A program made the translations under genes and the position numbers. A stretch of DNA of 64,000 bases from Bog-159 sp963709155 (GTDB lineage: Bacteria > Acidobacteriota > Terriglobia > Bryobacterales > Bryobacteraceae), in contig CAVPVD010000005.1 of NCBI GenBank assembly GCA_963709155.1, positions 124,001 to 188,000 of the forward strand, read 5' to 3'. Positions within the stretch are counted from its first letter, which is position 1. Each line of letters starts with the position of its first letter. The notes under the pieces were generated by a model. It saw nothing but the letters and a program-made list of their open reading frames with translations, was not told the DNA's origin and did not search any database. This document shows positions 32,397 through 41,371 of the stretch, piece after piece.

Positions 32397-35246
32397 ATGG
32401 ACTCGCACAACGTTGATTTAAAGCAGACCGTCAATCTGCCCCGTACCGGCTTCTCCATGAAGGCCAACCTCGCCCAGGCCGAGCCGAAGATGCTCGACCG
32501 CTGGCGCGCCGAGGACATCTACGCCCAGATCCGCCGCGCACGTTCCGGCCGCCCTACTTACATCCTGCACGATGGCCCGCCTTACGCCAACGGCCGCATC
32601 CACCTCGGAACGGCCTTCAACAAAATTCTCAAGGACTTCATCGTCAAGTCCAAAACCATGGCGGGTTTCGATGCCCCCTACGTCCCGGGCTGGGACTGCC
32701 ACGGCCTGCCCATCGAAATCAAGGTGGATAGCGAACTCGGCGCGCGCAAGGCCACCATGACCCCGGCCGAGATCCGCGCCGAATGCCGCAAATACGCCGA
32801 AAAGTACGTCGATCTGCAGCGCACGGACTTCATACGTCTCGGCGTCTTCGGCCGCTGGGACGACCCCTACCTCACCATGAGCGCGCATTATCAGTCTGTA
32901 ATCGCCGCGGCGTTCGTGGATTTCCTCGATCGGGGATACGTCTACAAGGGACTGAAACCGGTGCACTGGTGCATGCGCGACCGCACCGCTTTGGCGGAAG
33001 CCGAAGTCGAATACGCCGATCATTCGAGCCCCTCCATCTGGGTGCGCTTCGCCCTCACATCCGATCCCGCCCGCATCGATTCCGCGCTCGCCGGACGCCA
33101 CGTCTACGGGCTCATCTGGACCACCACGCCCTGGACCATCCCGGCTAACATGGCCATCGCGTTTCATCCCAAATACGAGTACGTGGCCGTCGCCGTGCCG
33201 GGCGAGACCACTCCGCCGGCCGACCCTGTCTACATCGTGGCTGCCGATCTGCTCAACGTCACCGCCGAAAAATGCGGTTGGACCGATTACCAGATCCTGG
33301 CCCGCTTCCCCGGTGCGCGCCTCGAACGCGCGATCTTCCATCACCCGTTTCTGCGCCGTGATTCGCTCGGCATCCTGGCTGAACACGTCACGCTCGAACA
33401 AGGCACCGGAGCTGTCCACACCGCCCCGGGACACGGCCAGGAGGACTACGTCGTCGGCCGCCAGTATGGTATCGAAACTTATTGCCCCGTGGATGCCGGG
33501 GGCCGCTTCTACCACGCCGAAGGAGCCCCCGGCCGCCTCCCCGAAGAGATCATCGGCAAAACCGTCTGGGAAGCCAATCCCATCGTCATGGGGATCTTGC
33601 GCGGGCATCACGCGTTGCTCGCCACGGAAAAGATCGAACACAGCTATCCGCATTGCTGGCGCTGCCACAAGCCCACCATCTTCCGCGCCACCGAACAGTG
33701 GTTCATCGGCATGGACCGCAACGATTTCCGCCAGCATGCGTTGGAGGCCGTTCGCCAGGTCCGCTGGATGCCCGAATGGGGCCAGGAGCGCATCTCCAAT
33801 ATGATCGCCATCCGCCCGGATTGGTGCATCTCGCGCCAGCGCGTGTGGGGCGTGCCCATCATCGTTTTCTATTGCGACCGTTGCCGCGAGCCGCTCACCG
33901 ATCGCAAAATCCTCGACGGCATCGTGCGCCTGTTCGCCGAGCATACCGCGGACGTCTGGTATCAGCGCACCGCGGCCGAATTGCTGCCTCCCGATATCGC
34001 CTGCGCCAAATGCGGAGGCCACGAATTCAGCAAGGAGAGCGACATCCTGGATGTCTGGTTCGATTCCGGCTCCAGCCACCTGGCTGTGCTCACGCCGGCG
34101 AACGATTTAACCTGGCCCGCCGATCTCTACATGGAAGGCGGCGATCAGTATCGCGGCTGGTTCCACAGCTCGCTCCTGGTGGGGGTGGGACTCAAGGGCG
34201 GCTCGCCCTATCGCGCCTGCGCCCTGAACGGCTGGGTCCTCGATGGCGAGGGCCGCGCCATGCACAAATCCCTCGGCAACTCCATTGAACCCGAAGAGAT
34301 CATCAAGCATCATGGCGCGGATCTCGTGCGCCTGTGGTCGGCTTCGGTCGAGTTCCACGAAGATGTGCGCGTATCCGAGACCATCCTCACCCGCTTGCAG
34401 GAGGCCTACCGCAAGCTGCGCAATACGTTCCGCTATTTCCTGGGCAACCTTTCGGGCTTCGACCCGCGCACGGATGCCGTGCCGGTGGACGAAATGCTGG
34501 AGCTGGACCAGTGGATCCTGCTGCGGGCCGAAGCGCTGGTCTCCAATTGCCGCGCGTGGTATGACGAGCTCGCCTTCCACAAGGTCTACCGCGCCCTTTA
34601 CGATTTTGCCACGGTGGATCTCAGCGCCCTGTATTTCGACGTATTGAAAGACCGGCTGTACACCGCCGCCGCCAAATCGCACGCGCGCCGCAGCGCCCAA
34701 ACGGCCCTCTACCGCCTCGAATACGCGCTGGTCCGGTTGATCGCGCCCATTTTGACCTTCACCGCCGAGGAGATCTGGACTCACATGGGGCAGCCGGAGA
34801 GCGTCCATCTGGAGCTTTTCCCGGAGCCCGCCGAATTGACCGCGGACCTGTCCGATGCGCATAGGAAACGATCCGGCAACTGGGACCGTCTCATGAAAGT
34901 GAGGGAAGACGTGCTCAAGAGCCTCGAGCAGGCCCGCCAGGAAAAATTCATCGGCGCGCCCCTCGAGGCCAGAGTACGCTTGACGGCCAACCAGGATATC
35001 TACCCGCTCCTCGAAGAATATGCGGCGGAACTGCCCGCGCTCTTCATCGTTTCGCAAGTGAGTGTGAACCGGGCTTCGGCGTGCGAGGGCCTTTCGCCGG
35101 AAATCGCCGTCAAGATCGAACGTGCTGACGGCATCAAGTGCGAACGCTGCTGGAAATACACCACCGATACCGGCGCGGACGCCCGCTTTCCTACCATCTG
35201 CGCGGCTTGTGCCGGCGCCGTGAAAGAGATGCTCGATGATCGATAG
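32397..35246 (+). CDS. ileS: Isoleucyl-tRNA synthetase
   Basis: A 949-residue class I synthetase. PYANGRIHLGTAFNKILKD carries the HIGH-type motif (here HLGT), and GRAMHKSLGNS the KMSKS-type loop. The editing domain occupies roughly residues 200-400 (TTTPWTIPANMAIAF ... GTGAVHTAPGHGQEDY). The C-terminus has the zinc-finger pattern CERCWKYT ... CAAC found in bacterial IleRS. The start MDSHNVDLKQTVNLPRT matches other bacterial enzymes; the frame stays open further upstream. It overlaps lspA by 11 bases in the classic ileS-lspA arrangement. Confidence 0.96.
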   Translation: MDSHNVDLKQTVNLPRTGFSMKANLAQAEPKMLDRWRAEDIYAQIRRARSGRPTYILHDGPPYANGRIHLGTAFNKILKDFIVKSKTMAGFDAPYVPGWDCHGLPIEIKVDSELGARKATMTPAEIRAECRKYAEKYVDLQRTDFIRLGVFGRWDDPYLTMSAHYQSVIAAAFVDFLDRGYVYKGLKPVHWCMRDRTALAEAEVEYADHSSPSIWVRFALTSDPARIDSALAGRHVYGLIWTTTPWTIPANMAIAFHPKYEYVAVAVPGETTPPADPVYIVAADLLNVTAEKCGWTDYQILARFPGARLERAIFHHPFLRRDSLGILAEHVTLEQGTGAVHTAPGHGQEDYVVGRQYGIETYCPVDAGGRFYHAEGAPGRLPEEIIGKTVWEANPIVMGILRGHHALLATEKIEHSYPHCWRCHKPTIFRATEQWFIGMDRNDFRQHALEAVRQVRWMPEWGQERISNMIAIRPDWCISRQRVWGVPIIVFYCDRCREPLTDRKILDGIVRLFAEHTADVWYQRTAAELLPPDIACAKCGGHEFSKESDILDVWFDSGSSHLAVLTPANDLTWPADLYMEGGDQYRGWFHSSLLVGVGLKGGSPYRACALNGWVLDGEGRAMHKSLGNSIEPEEIIKHHGADLVRLWSASVEFHEDVRVSETILTRLQEAYRKLRNTFRYFLGNLSGFDPRTDAVPVDEMLELDQWILLRAEALVSNCRAWYDELAFHKVYRALYDFATVDLSALYFDVLKDRLYTAAAKSHARRSAQTALYRLEYALVRLIAPILTFTAEEIWTHMGQPESVHLELFPEPAELTADLSDAHRKRSGNWDRLMKVREDVLKSLEQARQEKFIGAPLEARVRLTANQDIYPLLEEYAAELPALFIVSQVSVNRASACEGLSPEIAVKIERADGIKCERCWKYTTDTGADARFPTICAACAGAVKEMLDDR

Positions 35247-35727
35247 CCGGGTGAAAGCATACGGCCTTTCCGCGATCGTTTTCGCCCTCGACCGTGTGAC
35301 CAAATGGTTCATCGAAGCGCACGTCTCCGCCTTCGACGTGCACCCGGTCATTCCCGGCTTCTTCGATATCGTGCATTCGCAGAATCGCGGCGTGGCCTTC
35401 GGCTTGATGAACGATTCCACGTCGCCCTGGCGCACCACCGTGCTCATCGTGTTCGCATCCGCCGCGTTACTCGTGGTGGCCAGGCTGCTCTGGAAGACCT
35501 CGCGCCTGGACCGCTGGACGGCTCTCGGTCTGTCCCTGGTGCTGGGCGGCGCGGCCGGCAACCTGTTTGACCGCATCGTGTGGGGCCGCGTAACCGATTT
35601 TCTGGAATTCTATATCGGCGACTGGCACTGGCCCACGTTCAATGTGGCCGACTCCTGCGTGGTGATCGGCAGCGGCCTGTTGTTACTCGAATTGCTCCGG
35701 CCCAAGCGCCAGCCGGCGGACGCCTGA
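35236..35727 (+). CDS. lspA: Lipoprotein signal peptidase (signal peptidase II)
   Basis: A 163-residue inner-membrane aspartyl protease with four TM segments. The conserved blocks are FDIVHSQNRGVAFGL, GGAAGNLFDRI and the catalytic Asp pair in VTDFLEFY and FNVADSCVV. It cleaves prolipoproteins after Lgt has added the diacylglyceryl group; lgt follows directly with a one-base overlap. Confidence 0.95.
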   Translation: MIDSRVKAYGLSAIVFALDRVTKWFIEAHVSAFDVHPVIPGFFDIVHSQNRGVAFGLMNDSTSPWRTTVLIVFASAALLVVARLLWKTSRLDRWTALGLSLVLGGAAGNLFDRIVWGRVTDFLEFYIGDWHWPTFNVADSCVVIGSGLLLLELLRPKRQPADA

Positions 35728-36524
35728 TGTTCCCTCAGCTCTTTCACATCGGAAGCTATTCGCAGGCGACCTATGGAGTGCTGGTCGCGCTGGCCTTCCT
35801 GGTGGCTATCTCCCTGATCGCGCGCCTGGCGCGCCAAGCCTCGCTCAATAGCGATGCGGTCGTGAATCTTGGCATTCTCTGCGGCCTCAGCGCCATCGTG
35901 GGCGCCAAGATCATGATGTTCCTGATCGACGTTCCCTACTACGTGCGCAATCCGGGCGAAATCTTCTCCCTCGCCAGCCTTCAGGCCGGCGGGGTTTTCT
36001 ACGGCGGATTGATTGCGGCCCTGATCGCGGCGATTATCTATATGCGCCGCCATCACCTTCCGGCGCTTCCCACCGCCGATGTTTTTGCGCCCGGCATCGC
36101 GCTGGGCCACGGCATCGGCCGCCTGGGCTGTTTTGCCGCGGGCTGCTGCTGGGGCAAACCCACCAACCTGCCCTGGGGTGTGACCTTCACCAACCCGGTC
36201 TCCCACGAGCTGGTGGGCGTGCCGCTCGATATCAAGCTGCATCCCACCCAGTTGTACGAGTCCGTGGCCGAGTTCGTCATCTTCGGCATTCTTTTCTGGC
36301 GAATTCGCCGCCCGCATGCGCCCGGCGCGATCATCAGCCTGTACTTGATCTTATATTCCTCGGTCCGCTTCCTGGTGGAATTCGTGCGCTATCATGAACA
36401 GCCCAATCCCTTCGGTGGCCCGCTGAACGCCTCCCAGTGGATCTCCCTGTTCCTCATCGCCCTGGGCGCCGCCTGGTTCCTGTGGGGCAGACGTCCCGGC
36501 CTGCACGACTCCGCCCCCCGCTGA
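35727..36524 (+). CDS. lgt: Prolipoprotein diacylglyceryl transferase
   Basis: A 265-residue polytopic protein starting MFPQLFHIGSYSQATYGVLV. The Lgt signature is GHGIGRLGCFAAGCCWGKPT, followed by HPTQLYES and FLVEFVRYHEQP. GRLGCFAAGCCWG replaces the GRIGNFIN of Proteobacteria, a variant I associate with acidobacterial and related Lgt. It attaches diacylglycerol from phosphatidylglycerol to the lipobox Cys. The ATG overlaps the lspA stop by one base. Confidence 0.93.
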   Translation: MFPQLFHIGSYSQATYGVLVALAFLVAISLIARLARQASLNSDAVVNLGILCGLSAIVGAKIMMFLIDVPYYVRNPGEIFSLASLQAGGVFYGGLIAALIAAIIYMRRHHLPALPTADVFAPGIALGHGIGRLGCFAAGCCWGKPTNLPWGVTFTNPVSHELVGVPLDIKLHPTQLYESVAEFVIFGILFWRIRRPHAPGAIISLYLILYSSVRFLVEFVRYHEQPNPFGGPLNASQWISLFLIALGAAWFLWGRRPGLHDSAPR

Positions 36525-36584
36525 AATCGTCCGCTGGGATCCGCTCTCTCGCGCATGCTAGAGTGGACTAAAACGGAGAAAGCA

Positions 36585-37367
36585 ATGGCCTTCTGTCAGA
36601 ACTGTGGAGCGCAAATCAGCGGCGATTTCTGCACGGCTTGTGGAACTCGCGCACGAGCGGCCGATGTGCCGCCGGCCAGCCCCGCGACGCGGAAAACCAG
36701 CCCGCTGGTCTGGATCATGGTGGCCGTACTGGGCGTCTTTATCCTGTTCGGTGTCGCCGTCCTCGGCGGCGGCCTTTTCCTGGTCCATAAAGCGAAACAA
36801 GCAGGGCTCGATTCGCAATTGATGCGCAACAATCCCGGCCTCGCCACCGCCAAACTGCTGGCTGCCACCAATCCGGACCTGGAGGTGGTCTCGAGCGACG
36901 ACCAGCGCGGCCTCATCACCATCCGCCAGAAGTCCACCGGAAAGACCATGACCGTGAATTTCGCGGACATGAAGGCAGGCCGTCTCACGTTCAAAGAGGA
37001 TGGCAAGGATTCCGTAACCCTGGAGGCCCATGGCGATGGCGGTAGCCCGTCCGCCTTGCCATCGTGGATTCCGCCCTATCCGAACTCCAGGCCCACCAGC
37101 ACTTTCAGAATCGACAGCGGCGACCAGGGCTCCTCTGCCAGTTTCAAATTCCAGACCCAGGACCAGCCCAAGGGCGTGCTCGCGTTTTATGAACAGGGAC
37201 TGAAGCAGAACGGATTCCGCATCACCGCGTCTACCGCGTCCGAAAGTGGCGGCTCCTCCGGCGGCCTGATTTCAGGAGAGGATACGGCCGGCCGGCGCAC
37301 GGTAGTCGTCACCGTGGGGAGTGCCGGACCAGGCGCCACCGTCAGTGTGACTTACTCGCAGAAATAA
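36585..37367 (+). CDS. Zinc-ribbon membrane-anchored protein of unknown function
   Basis: A 260-residue protein. Cys4, Cys7, Cys16 and Cys19 form an N-terminal zinc ribbon (FCQNCG ... FCTACGT). A short Pro/Ala linker and one TM helix at about 45-70 follow (WIMVAVLGVFILFGVAVLGGGLFLV). The rest is probably periplasmic, with a beta-rich C-terminal part (ASFKFQTQDQPKGVLAFYEQGLKQNGFRI). GGAG lies 7 bases before the chosen ATG. It follows lgt by 60 bases and may share its transcript. The convergent gph gene overlaps its end by 26 bases. Confidence 0.8.
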   Translation: MAFCQNCGAQISGDFCTACGTRARAADVPPASPATRKTSPLVWIMVAVLGVFILFGVAVLGGGLFLVHKAKQAGLDSQLMRNNPGLATAKLLAATNPDLEVVSSDDQRGLITIRQKSTGKTMTVNFADMKAGRLTFKEDGKDSVTLEAHGDGGSPSALPSWIPPYPNSRPTSTFRIDSGDQGSSASFKFQTQDQPKGVLAFYEQGLKQNGFRITASTASESGGSSGGLISGEDTAGRRTVVVTVGSAGPGATVSVTYSQK

Positions 37368-38001
37368 CCCAATCCGCCAGATCTTCCATGCGGTCCACCA
37401 GCAGATCCGGCGGCAGCGTCCGCAGCGTCTCCGGCTGAAACCCATACGTCACGCCGCAGGATTTTACGTGCGCGTTGCGCGCCGTCTCCATATCCACGGA
37501 ACTGTCCCCCACCATCATGGTGGTGTCTGGTGTGGCGCCGCATTCCGCGATCAACTTTTCCACTCCGACGGGGTGCGGTTTCTTGAACTCGAAACTATTC
37601 CCTCCATAGACCTGCCGGAAATGTCCGCCCACGCCCAGCCCGTCCAGAATGGCCCGGCTGATCCGCACGGGCTTGTTGGTCAGTACGGCCATGCGCACGC
37701 CCGCATCCCGCAGCCGGTCTAGCGATTCCTTCACGCCCGGATACAGCACCGTGCAATCCAGCATGTGGTCGCGATAGTACTCCAGGAAGAATTCCAGGGC
37801 TTCCTGCACCTGCGCTTCGCTGGCTTCAGCGCCCAATACCCGGCGGATCAGCACGGGCGCGCCGTTGCCCACATAGGAATAAACCCGCTCGTTCTCGATG
37901 GGCGGCATTCCCATGTGGCCCCGGGCCGCATTAGCCGCATGCGCCAGGTCGAGTCTCGAATCGATGAGCGTGCCGTCCAGGTCGAAGATCAGCAGGTCCA
38001 T
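37342..38001 (-). CDS. gph: HAD hydrolase, phosphoglycolate phosphatase-like
   Basis: A 219-residue HAD enzyme. Motif I is FDLDGTLIDS with Asp7 and Asp9; motif II is the VLTNKP Thr; motif III is the Lys of FKKPHP; motif IV is MVGDSSVDMETA. A helical cap lies between motifs I and II. This pattern matches Gph (2-phosphoglycolate phosphatase), though close HAD relatives share it. It is the last gene of the purC unit, sharing one base with the preceding fis-like gene. Confidence 0.85.
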   Translation of the reverse strand: MDLLIFDLDGTLIDSRLDLAHAANAARGHMGMPPIENERVYSYVGNGAPVLIRRVLGAEASEAQVQEALEFFLEYYRDHMLDCTVLYPGVKESLDRLRDAGVRMAVLTNKPVRISRAILDGLGVGGHFRQVYGGNSFEFKKPHPVGVEKLIAECGATPDTTMMVGDSSVDMETARNAHVKSCGVTYGFQPETLRTLPPDLLVDRMEDLADWVISASKSH

Positions 38002-38267
38002 TACGCCGTGGCTGCCCTTCGTCGCGCGCGGGACTCCGCACGCACCGGTTTGCGGCGCGCCTTCTGTGTGCCTAACTTATACTCCGTCATCTTCCGCTGC
38101 AGCGTGTTGCGATGTATCCCCAATAGCTTGCTGGCGGCGGAGCGGTTGCCGCCGGTGCGCTCCAGCGCCCTTTGGATCAGGGTCTTCTCCAGCAGTTCGA
38201 CCACCTCTTCGAGAAAGAAACCATTGCCGACCAGATGCTCCACCAGCGCTTCAAACTCCTCTTTCAT
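38001..38267 (-). CDS. Fis-type helix-turn-helix DNA-binding protein
   Basis: An 88-residue protein. The C-terminal half is an HTH_8 (Fis-type) motif: LIQRALERTGGNRSAASKLLGIHRNTLQRKMTEYKLG, then a basic tail rich in Arg/Lys/Ala. It resembles the DNA-binding end of NtrC-type activators or Fis itself. The start at 38267 lies 2 bases after the cvpA stop; an ATG at 38285 is an alternative. It is embedded between cvpA and gph. Confidence 0.82.
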   Translation of the reverse strand: MKEEFEALVEHLVGNGFFLEEVVELLEKTLIQRALERTGGNRSAASKLLGIHRNTLQRKMTEYKLGTQKARRKPVRAESRARRRAATA

Positions 38268-38268
38268 C

Positions 38269-38841
38269 TCATGCCTTTCCCGCATCCGGCAATCCCCGAA
38301 TGCCCTTTTTCAGGGCGTTACCCCAAATCGTCTTTACCTGCTCGTAGCTCTTCCGGAATCCATCTTTCAACTCGTGCGGCGCCACCGCCGCGCACACCCG
38401 CGCCGCGTCGATCACATACGGCGCCACTTTCGAATGGACCACCGCGTTAGGCGGCGCCTTGCCCGGCGTGAACGCCAGCAGCGCCAGCACGATGGCGATC
38501 GCGATCAGCATCCCCCGCACCACCCCGAAACCCGCGCCCAGCAGCCGATCGACGAACGACAATCCCGTGATCTTCATCATCCGCCGTAGCAGCCGTCCCA
38601 GGATCGCGCCCAGGATCAGCACGCCGCAGAACACCATTAAAAAGCCGCAGAAATTTGCGATGCCCGGCGAACTCACGTAGGGCTGCAGAAACGAGCCCGC
38701 CGTACCATAAAACCAGATGGCCAGCACCAGCGCCAGCACCATGGAGACCATCCCCACCACTTCCCGCGCCAGGCCCGTGGAAAAGCTGGTGACCACCGAT
38801 CCCGCCAGCACCAGCAACAAAACCACGTCCAGCCAATTCAT
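38269..38841 (-). CDS. cvpA: CvpA family membrane protein
   Basis: A 190-residue inner-membrane protein with four TM segments. MNWLDVVLLLVLAGSVVTSFSTGLAREVVGMVSMVLALVLA and the re-entrant GLSFVDRLLGAGFGVVRGMLIA are the conserved CvpA blocks. CvpA has been linked to colicin V export and purine-locus neighbourhoods. The ATGA overlap with purC confirms the start and the co-transcription. Confidence 0.88.
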   Translation of the reverse strand: MNWLDVVLLLVLAGSVVTSFSTGLAREVVGMVSMVLALVLAIWFYGTAGSFLQPYVSSPGIANFCGFLMVFCGVLILGAILGRLLRRMMKITGLSFVDRLLGAGFGVVRGMLIAIAIVLALLAFTPGKAPPNAVVHSKVAPYVIDAARVCAAVAPHELKDGFRKSYEQVKTIWGNALKKGIRGLPDAGKA

Positions 38842-39731
38842 AGCTCCTTGCCCGTCAACACCTGGTAGGCCTGCCGGTATTTCTCGCTGGTCTTGCCGGC
38901 CACCTCTTCCGGCAGCGGCGGCGCCGGCGGCTGCTTGTCCCAATGAATGGACTCCAGGTAGTCGCGCACGTATTGTTTGTCGTACGAAAACTGCGCCCCG
39001 CCGGCCCGATAACTTTCCGCCGGCCAGAACCGCGACGAATCCGGCGTCAGCACTTCATCGCCCAGCACCAGTTCGCCGTCCACGAAGCCGAACTCGAACT
39101 TCGTATCGGCGATGATCACGCCCTTGGTCTCCGCATAAGCCGCCGCGCGCGAATAGATCTGCAGCGTCAGGTCCCGCAGGCGCCCGCCCAGTTCCGCGCC
39201 CACCATCGCGCACATCTTCTCGAACGAGATGTTCTCGTCGTGGCCGCTGGTGGCCTTGGTGGACGGCGTGAAGATCGGCGCCGGCAAGCGGTCGCTCTCG
39301 CGCAGCCCGGCCGGCAGCGGAATGCCGCACACGGTGCCTTGCGTCTTGTATTCTTTCCAGCCCGAGCCCGCCAGGTAGCCGCGCGCGACGCATTCGATCT
39401 CCACCATTTGCGCACGCTTCACCAGCATCGAGCGGCCTTCCAGTTGGTCGCGAAACGGCCACAGCGCCGTAGGATATTCGTCTACATTCGCCGTGAGGAA
39501 ATGCGTGGGTATCACGTCGCGCAGAAAATCGAACCAGAATATCGAAAGTTGCGTGAGTACCCTGCCTTTGTCCGGTATGCCGGTCGGCAGGATGTAGTCG
39601 AAAGCCGAAATGCGGTCGGTGGCGACGATCAGCAATCGTCCGTCCACGGAATAGACGTCGCGCACTTTACCTTGCGCGTGCTTTTCAATTCCGGGCAGTT
39701 CGGTATGGAGGATAACGGTGTCTAGCATCAC
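38838..39731 (-). CDS. purC: Phosphoribosylaminoimidazole-succinocarboxamide synthase
   Basis: A 297-residue SAICAR synthetase. GKVRDVYSVDGRLLIVATDRISAFDYIL, VECVARGYLAGSGWKEY, PIFTPSTKATSGHDENISF and DTKFEFGFVDGELVLGDEVLTPDSSRFW are diagnostic. It ligates Asp to CAIR in purine synthesis. It is of the longer eukaryote-like class (about 300 residues). First gene of a four-gene operon with cvpA, a fis-like gene and gph. Confidence 0.96.
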   Translation of the reverse strand: MMLDTVILHTELPGIEKHAQGKVRDVYSVDGRLLIVATDRISAFDYILPTGIPDKGRVLTQLSIFWFDFLRDVIPTHFLTANVDEYPTALWPFRDQLEGRSMLVKRAQMVEIECVARGYLAGSGWKEYKTQGTVCGIPLPAGLRESDRLPAPIFTPSTKATSGHDENISFEKMCAMVGAELGGRLRDLTLQIYSRAAAYAETKGVIIADTKFEFGFVDGELVLGDEVLTPDSSRFWPAESYRAGGAQFSYDKQYVRDYLESIHWDKQPPAPPLPEEVAGKTSEKYRQAYQVLTGKEL

Positions 39732-39766
39732 AGGTTTTCAGGGATCCAATCGGGGGAGTAACTCAA

Positions 39767-39794
39767 ATAATAACGCGACCGCGCCATTTGTCAA
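39767..39794 (-). promoter_or_regulatory. Predicted sigma-70-type promoter of the purC operon
   Basis: On the minus strand a perfect -35 TTGACA (39794-39789) is followed by a 16-base spacer and a -10 TATTAT (39772-39767). The predicted start is near 39760, giving a leader of about 29 bases before purC. It is the best consensus promoter in the window. Confidence 0.65.
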
Positions 39795-39831
39795 ACACCT
39801 ATTCTCGTAATAAACGGTGGGCAGCGTTCCA

Positions 39832-40959
39832 TTACGAGTGTACATCGCCGCCATCGTCGAACAGAGTCTGTGCCAGACCGCTGGAACTCCGCTCCCAAGC
39901 GCTGGTGCGCCAGTTGTCGAACGTGTTGGAGACCCGCATCCAAGTGGCCGGGCTCAGGATAAATCGCTGCGCCAGCGCAAAGACATAGGGCTCGTAAAGC
40001 CGTCGCGCCTGCGCCAGCTTGGCGTCGAACTCCGCGGCGTTCGAGGGCGCGATCCCGGCCGCCGCAAGCCCCGCTTTGAATTGCTCCAGGGCGTCCGCCG
40101 CCAGGCGATCCGGCTGCGGTGCACGCGGCGGAGCATTCACAATCTGCGCCAGGTCCACTACCGTATGCCGCGCCATGGCGAAGGTCAACCGCGCCTGCCA
40201 CGGCGCCAGTCCGTCGATGCCTGCAATCACCACCGCACAGACATCCAGGATCGTGGTCAGCGCCGCCAGCCACGATTGATTATCGTGCTGCGAACGAAAG
40301 TACGCCAGTACAGGGTACGAAATATAAGTCTCAAGCAGATCTGCCGACCAGATCTCCCACTCCCGCAGCAGGTCATCCATGGCGGATAAACCGTGCCCCA
40401 TTGCGTAGCGCCGCAGAAGCTCCGCCGCGGTGGGTGGCGATCCGGCCCGCGCATCCAGTAGCAAAATGCTGGTTTCGCGCTTGGCAAAAGATTGATACAG
40501 TACCGGCAGATAGCTGATCACCAACGCCAGAAACCCGAAGCCTGTTCCGGCCTCCAGGATCAGCACCTCCCGCGCCACGCGCGTGTGGGGCACGCCCATA
40601 CCCAAAGTGATGAACGTCGTGCCGCTCAGATAAATGCATTCATAGAAGCTCGTCCCCGGCAGCCCCGCATCCCATTGCACCAGGGCAAAGGCCAGAATCA
40701 TCCCGGAGGCCCACACCATAATCAGAAATAAAAGCGATAGCGGACCGTAAACGCTGAGATAACGCTCGCGCCGCCTGGGGGAGCGGATGCGCCGCGCGAC
40801 CCACGAGCAGATCGTCCACGTGGATAAATAGAACAGCCGGCTCAGCCGCAACTTCCGCGTCACGCGCCGCGGCAGAATGATGACCTCAAAGCCGTCCCAA
40901 AGGATGATCAGCAGGACGACGGTTCCGAGAATAGCGCCGAGCACCCTCATGCCAAGCAT
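39832..40959 (-). CDS. Ion-channel-like (two-TM pore) membrane protein
   Basis: A 375-residue protein. Three N-terminal hydrophobic segments (VLGAILGTVVLLIILW; LLFLIMVWASGMILAFAL; FGFLALVISYLPVLYQ) enclose a pore-loop-like stretch, YLSGTTFITLGMGVPHT, resembling the TVGYG filter of K+ channels but not identical. The rest is a long helical cytoplasmic region. The frame is open upstream to 41193, but the ATG at 40959 gives a TAATG overlap with the thioesterase gene. Probable role: ion conduction. Confidence 0.65.
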   Translation of the reverse strand: MLGMRVLGAILGTVVLLIILWDGFEVIILPRRVTRKLRLSRLFYLSTWTICSWVARRIRSPRRRERYLSVYGPLSLLFLIMVWASGMILAFALVQWDAGLPGTSFYECIYLSGTTFITLGMGVPHTRVAREVLILEAGTGFGFLALVISYLPVLYQSFAKRETSILLLDARAGSPPTAAELLRRYAMGHGLSAMDDLLREWEIWSADLLETYISYPVLAYFRSQHDNQSWLAALTTILDVCAVVIAGIDGLAPWQARLTFAMARHTVVDLAQIVNAPPRAPQPDRLAADALEQFKAGLAAAGIAPSNAAEFDAKLAQARRLYEPYVFALAQRFILSPATWMRVSNTFDNWRTSAWERSSSGLAQTLFDDGGDVHS

Positions 40960-41369
40960 TAGCCTTTGCCTGTCGCCTCCATTGATCCTACCAGAGACTT
41001 TTTCAGGGCCTCCGGCAGCGCCTGCGCCCGGCCCGGCCGTCCCACCGAGACCACCACAATCGAACCATTGGCGGCCATGACCCCGTCTTTCAGCGCGGCG
41101 AATTCCAGCGTATACGACGACGTGCCCACCCGCTTTACCGACACGGCGATATCCAATAAGTCGTCGAAGCCCACCGCGGACCGGTACTCGCATTCCACCC
41201 GTACCCGCGGGAACCCCACATCCGGCGCGTCCCGGTAACAGTACCCCAGAGAGCGCAGAAATTCGATTTCCGCCGCTTCGAAATAGCGCAGCATCGCGGT
41301 GAAATGGATGCGTCCGGAGGCGTCCGTATCGGGAAACGCCACCCGCACGCGGTGCAGGAATTTGGGCAT
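40959..41369 (-). CDS. Acyl-CoA thioesterase, hotdog fold (YbgC-like)
   Basis: A 136-residue 4-hydroxybenzoyl-CoA thioesterase-type protein. The N-terminal active-site block is FPDTDASGRIHFTAMLRYFEAAEIEFLR with candidate catalytic Asp14/Asp16. CEYRSAVGFDDLLDIAVSVKR and SSYTLEF complete the hotdog strands. YbgC-type enzymes hydrolyse short acyl-CoA or acyl-ACP. It sits two bases after the LolA-like gene and overlaps the channel gene. Confidence 0.87.
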   Translation of the reverse strand: MPKFLHRVRVAFPDTDASGRIHFTAMLRYFEAAEIEFLRSLGYCYRDAPDVGFPRVRVECEYRSAVGFDDLLDIAVSVKRVGTSSYTLEFAALKDGVMAANGSIVVVSVGRPGRAQALPEALKKSLVGSMEATGKG

Positions 41370-41371
41370 GG

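Noticed and set aside
32418..34079. Long minus-strand open frame opposite ileS (553 residues)
   Set aside because: Antisense to a clearly functional ileS; the sequence has no domain pattern and arises from the skewed third codon position in GC-rich DNA.
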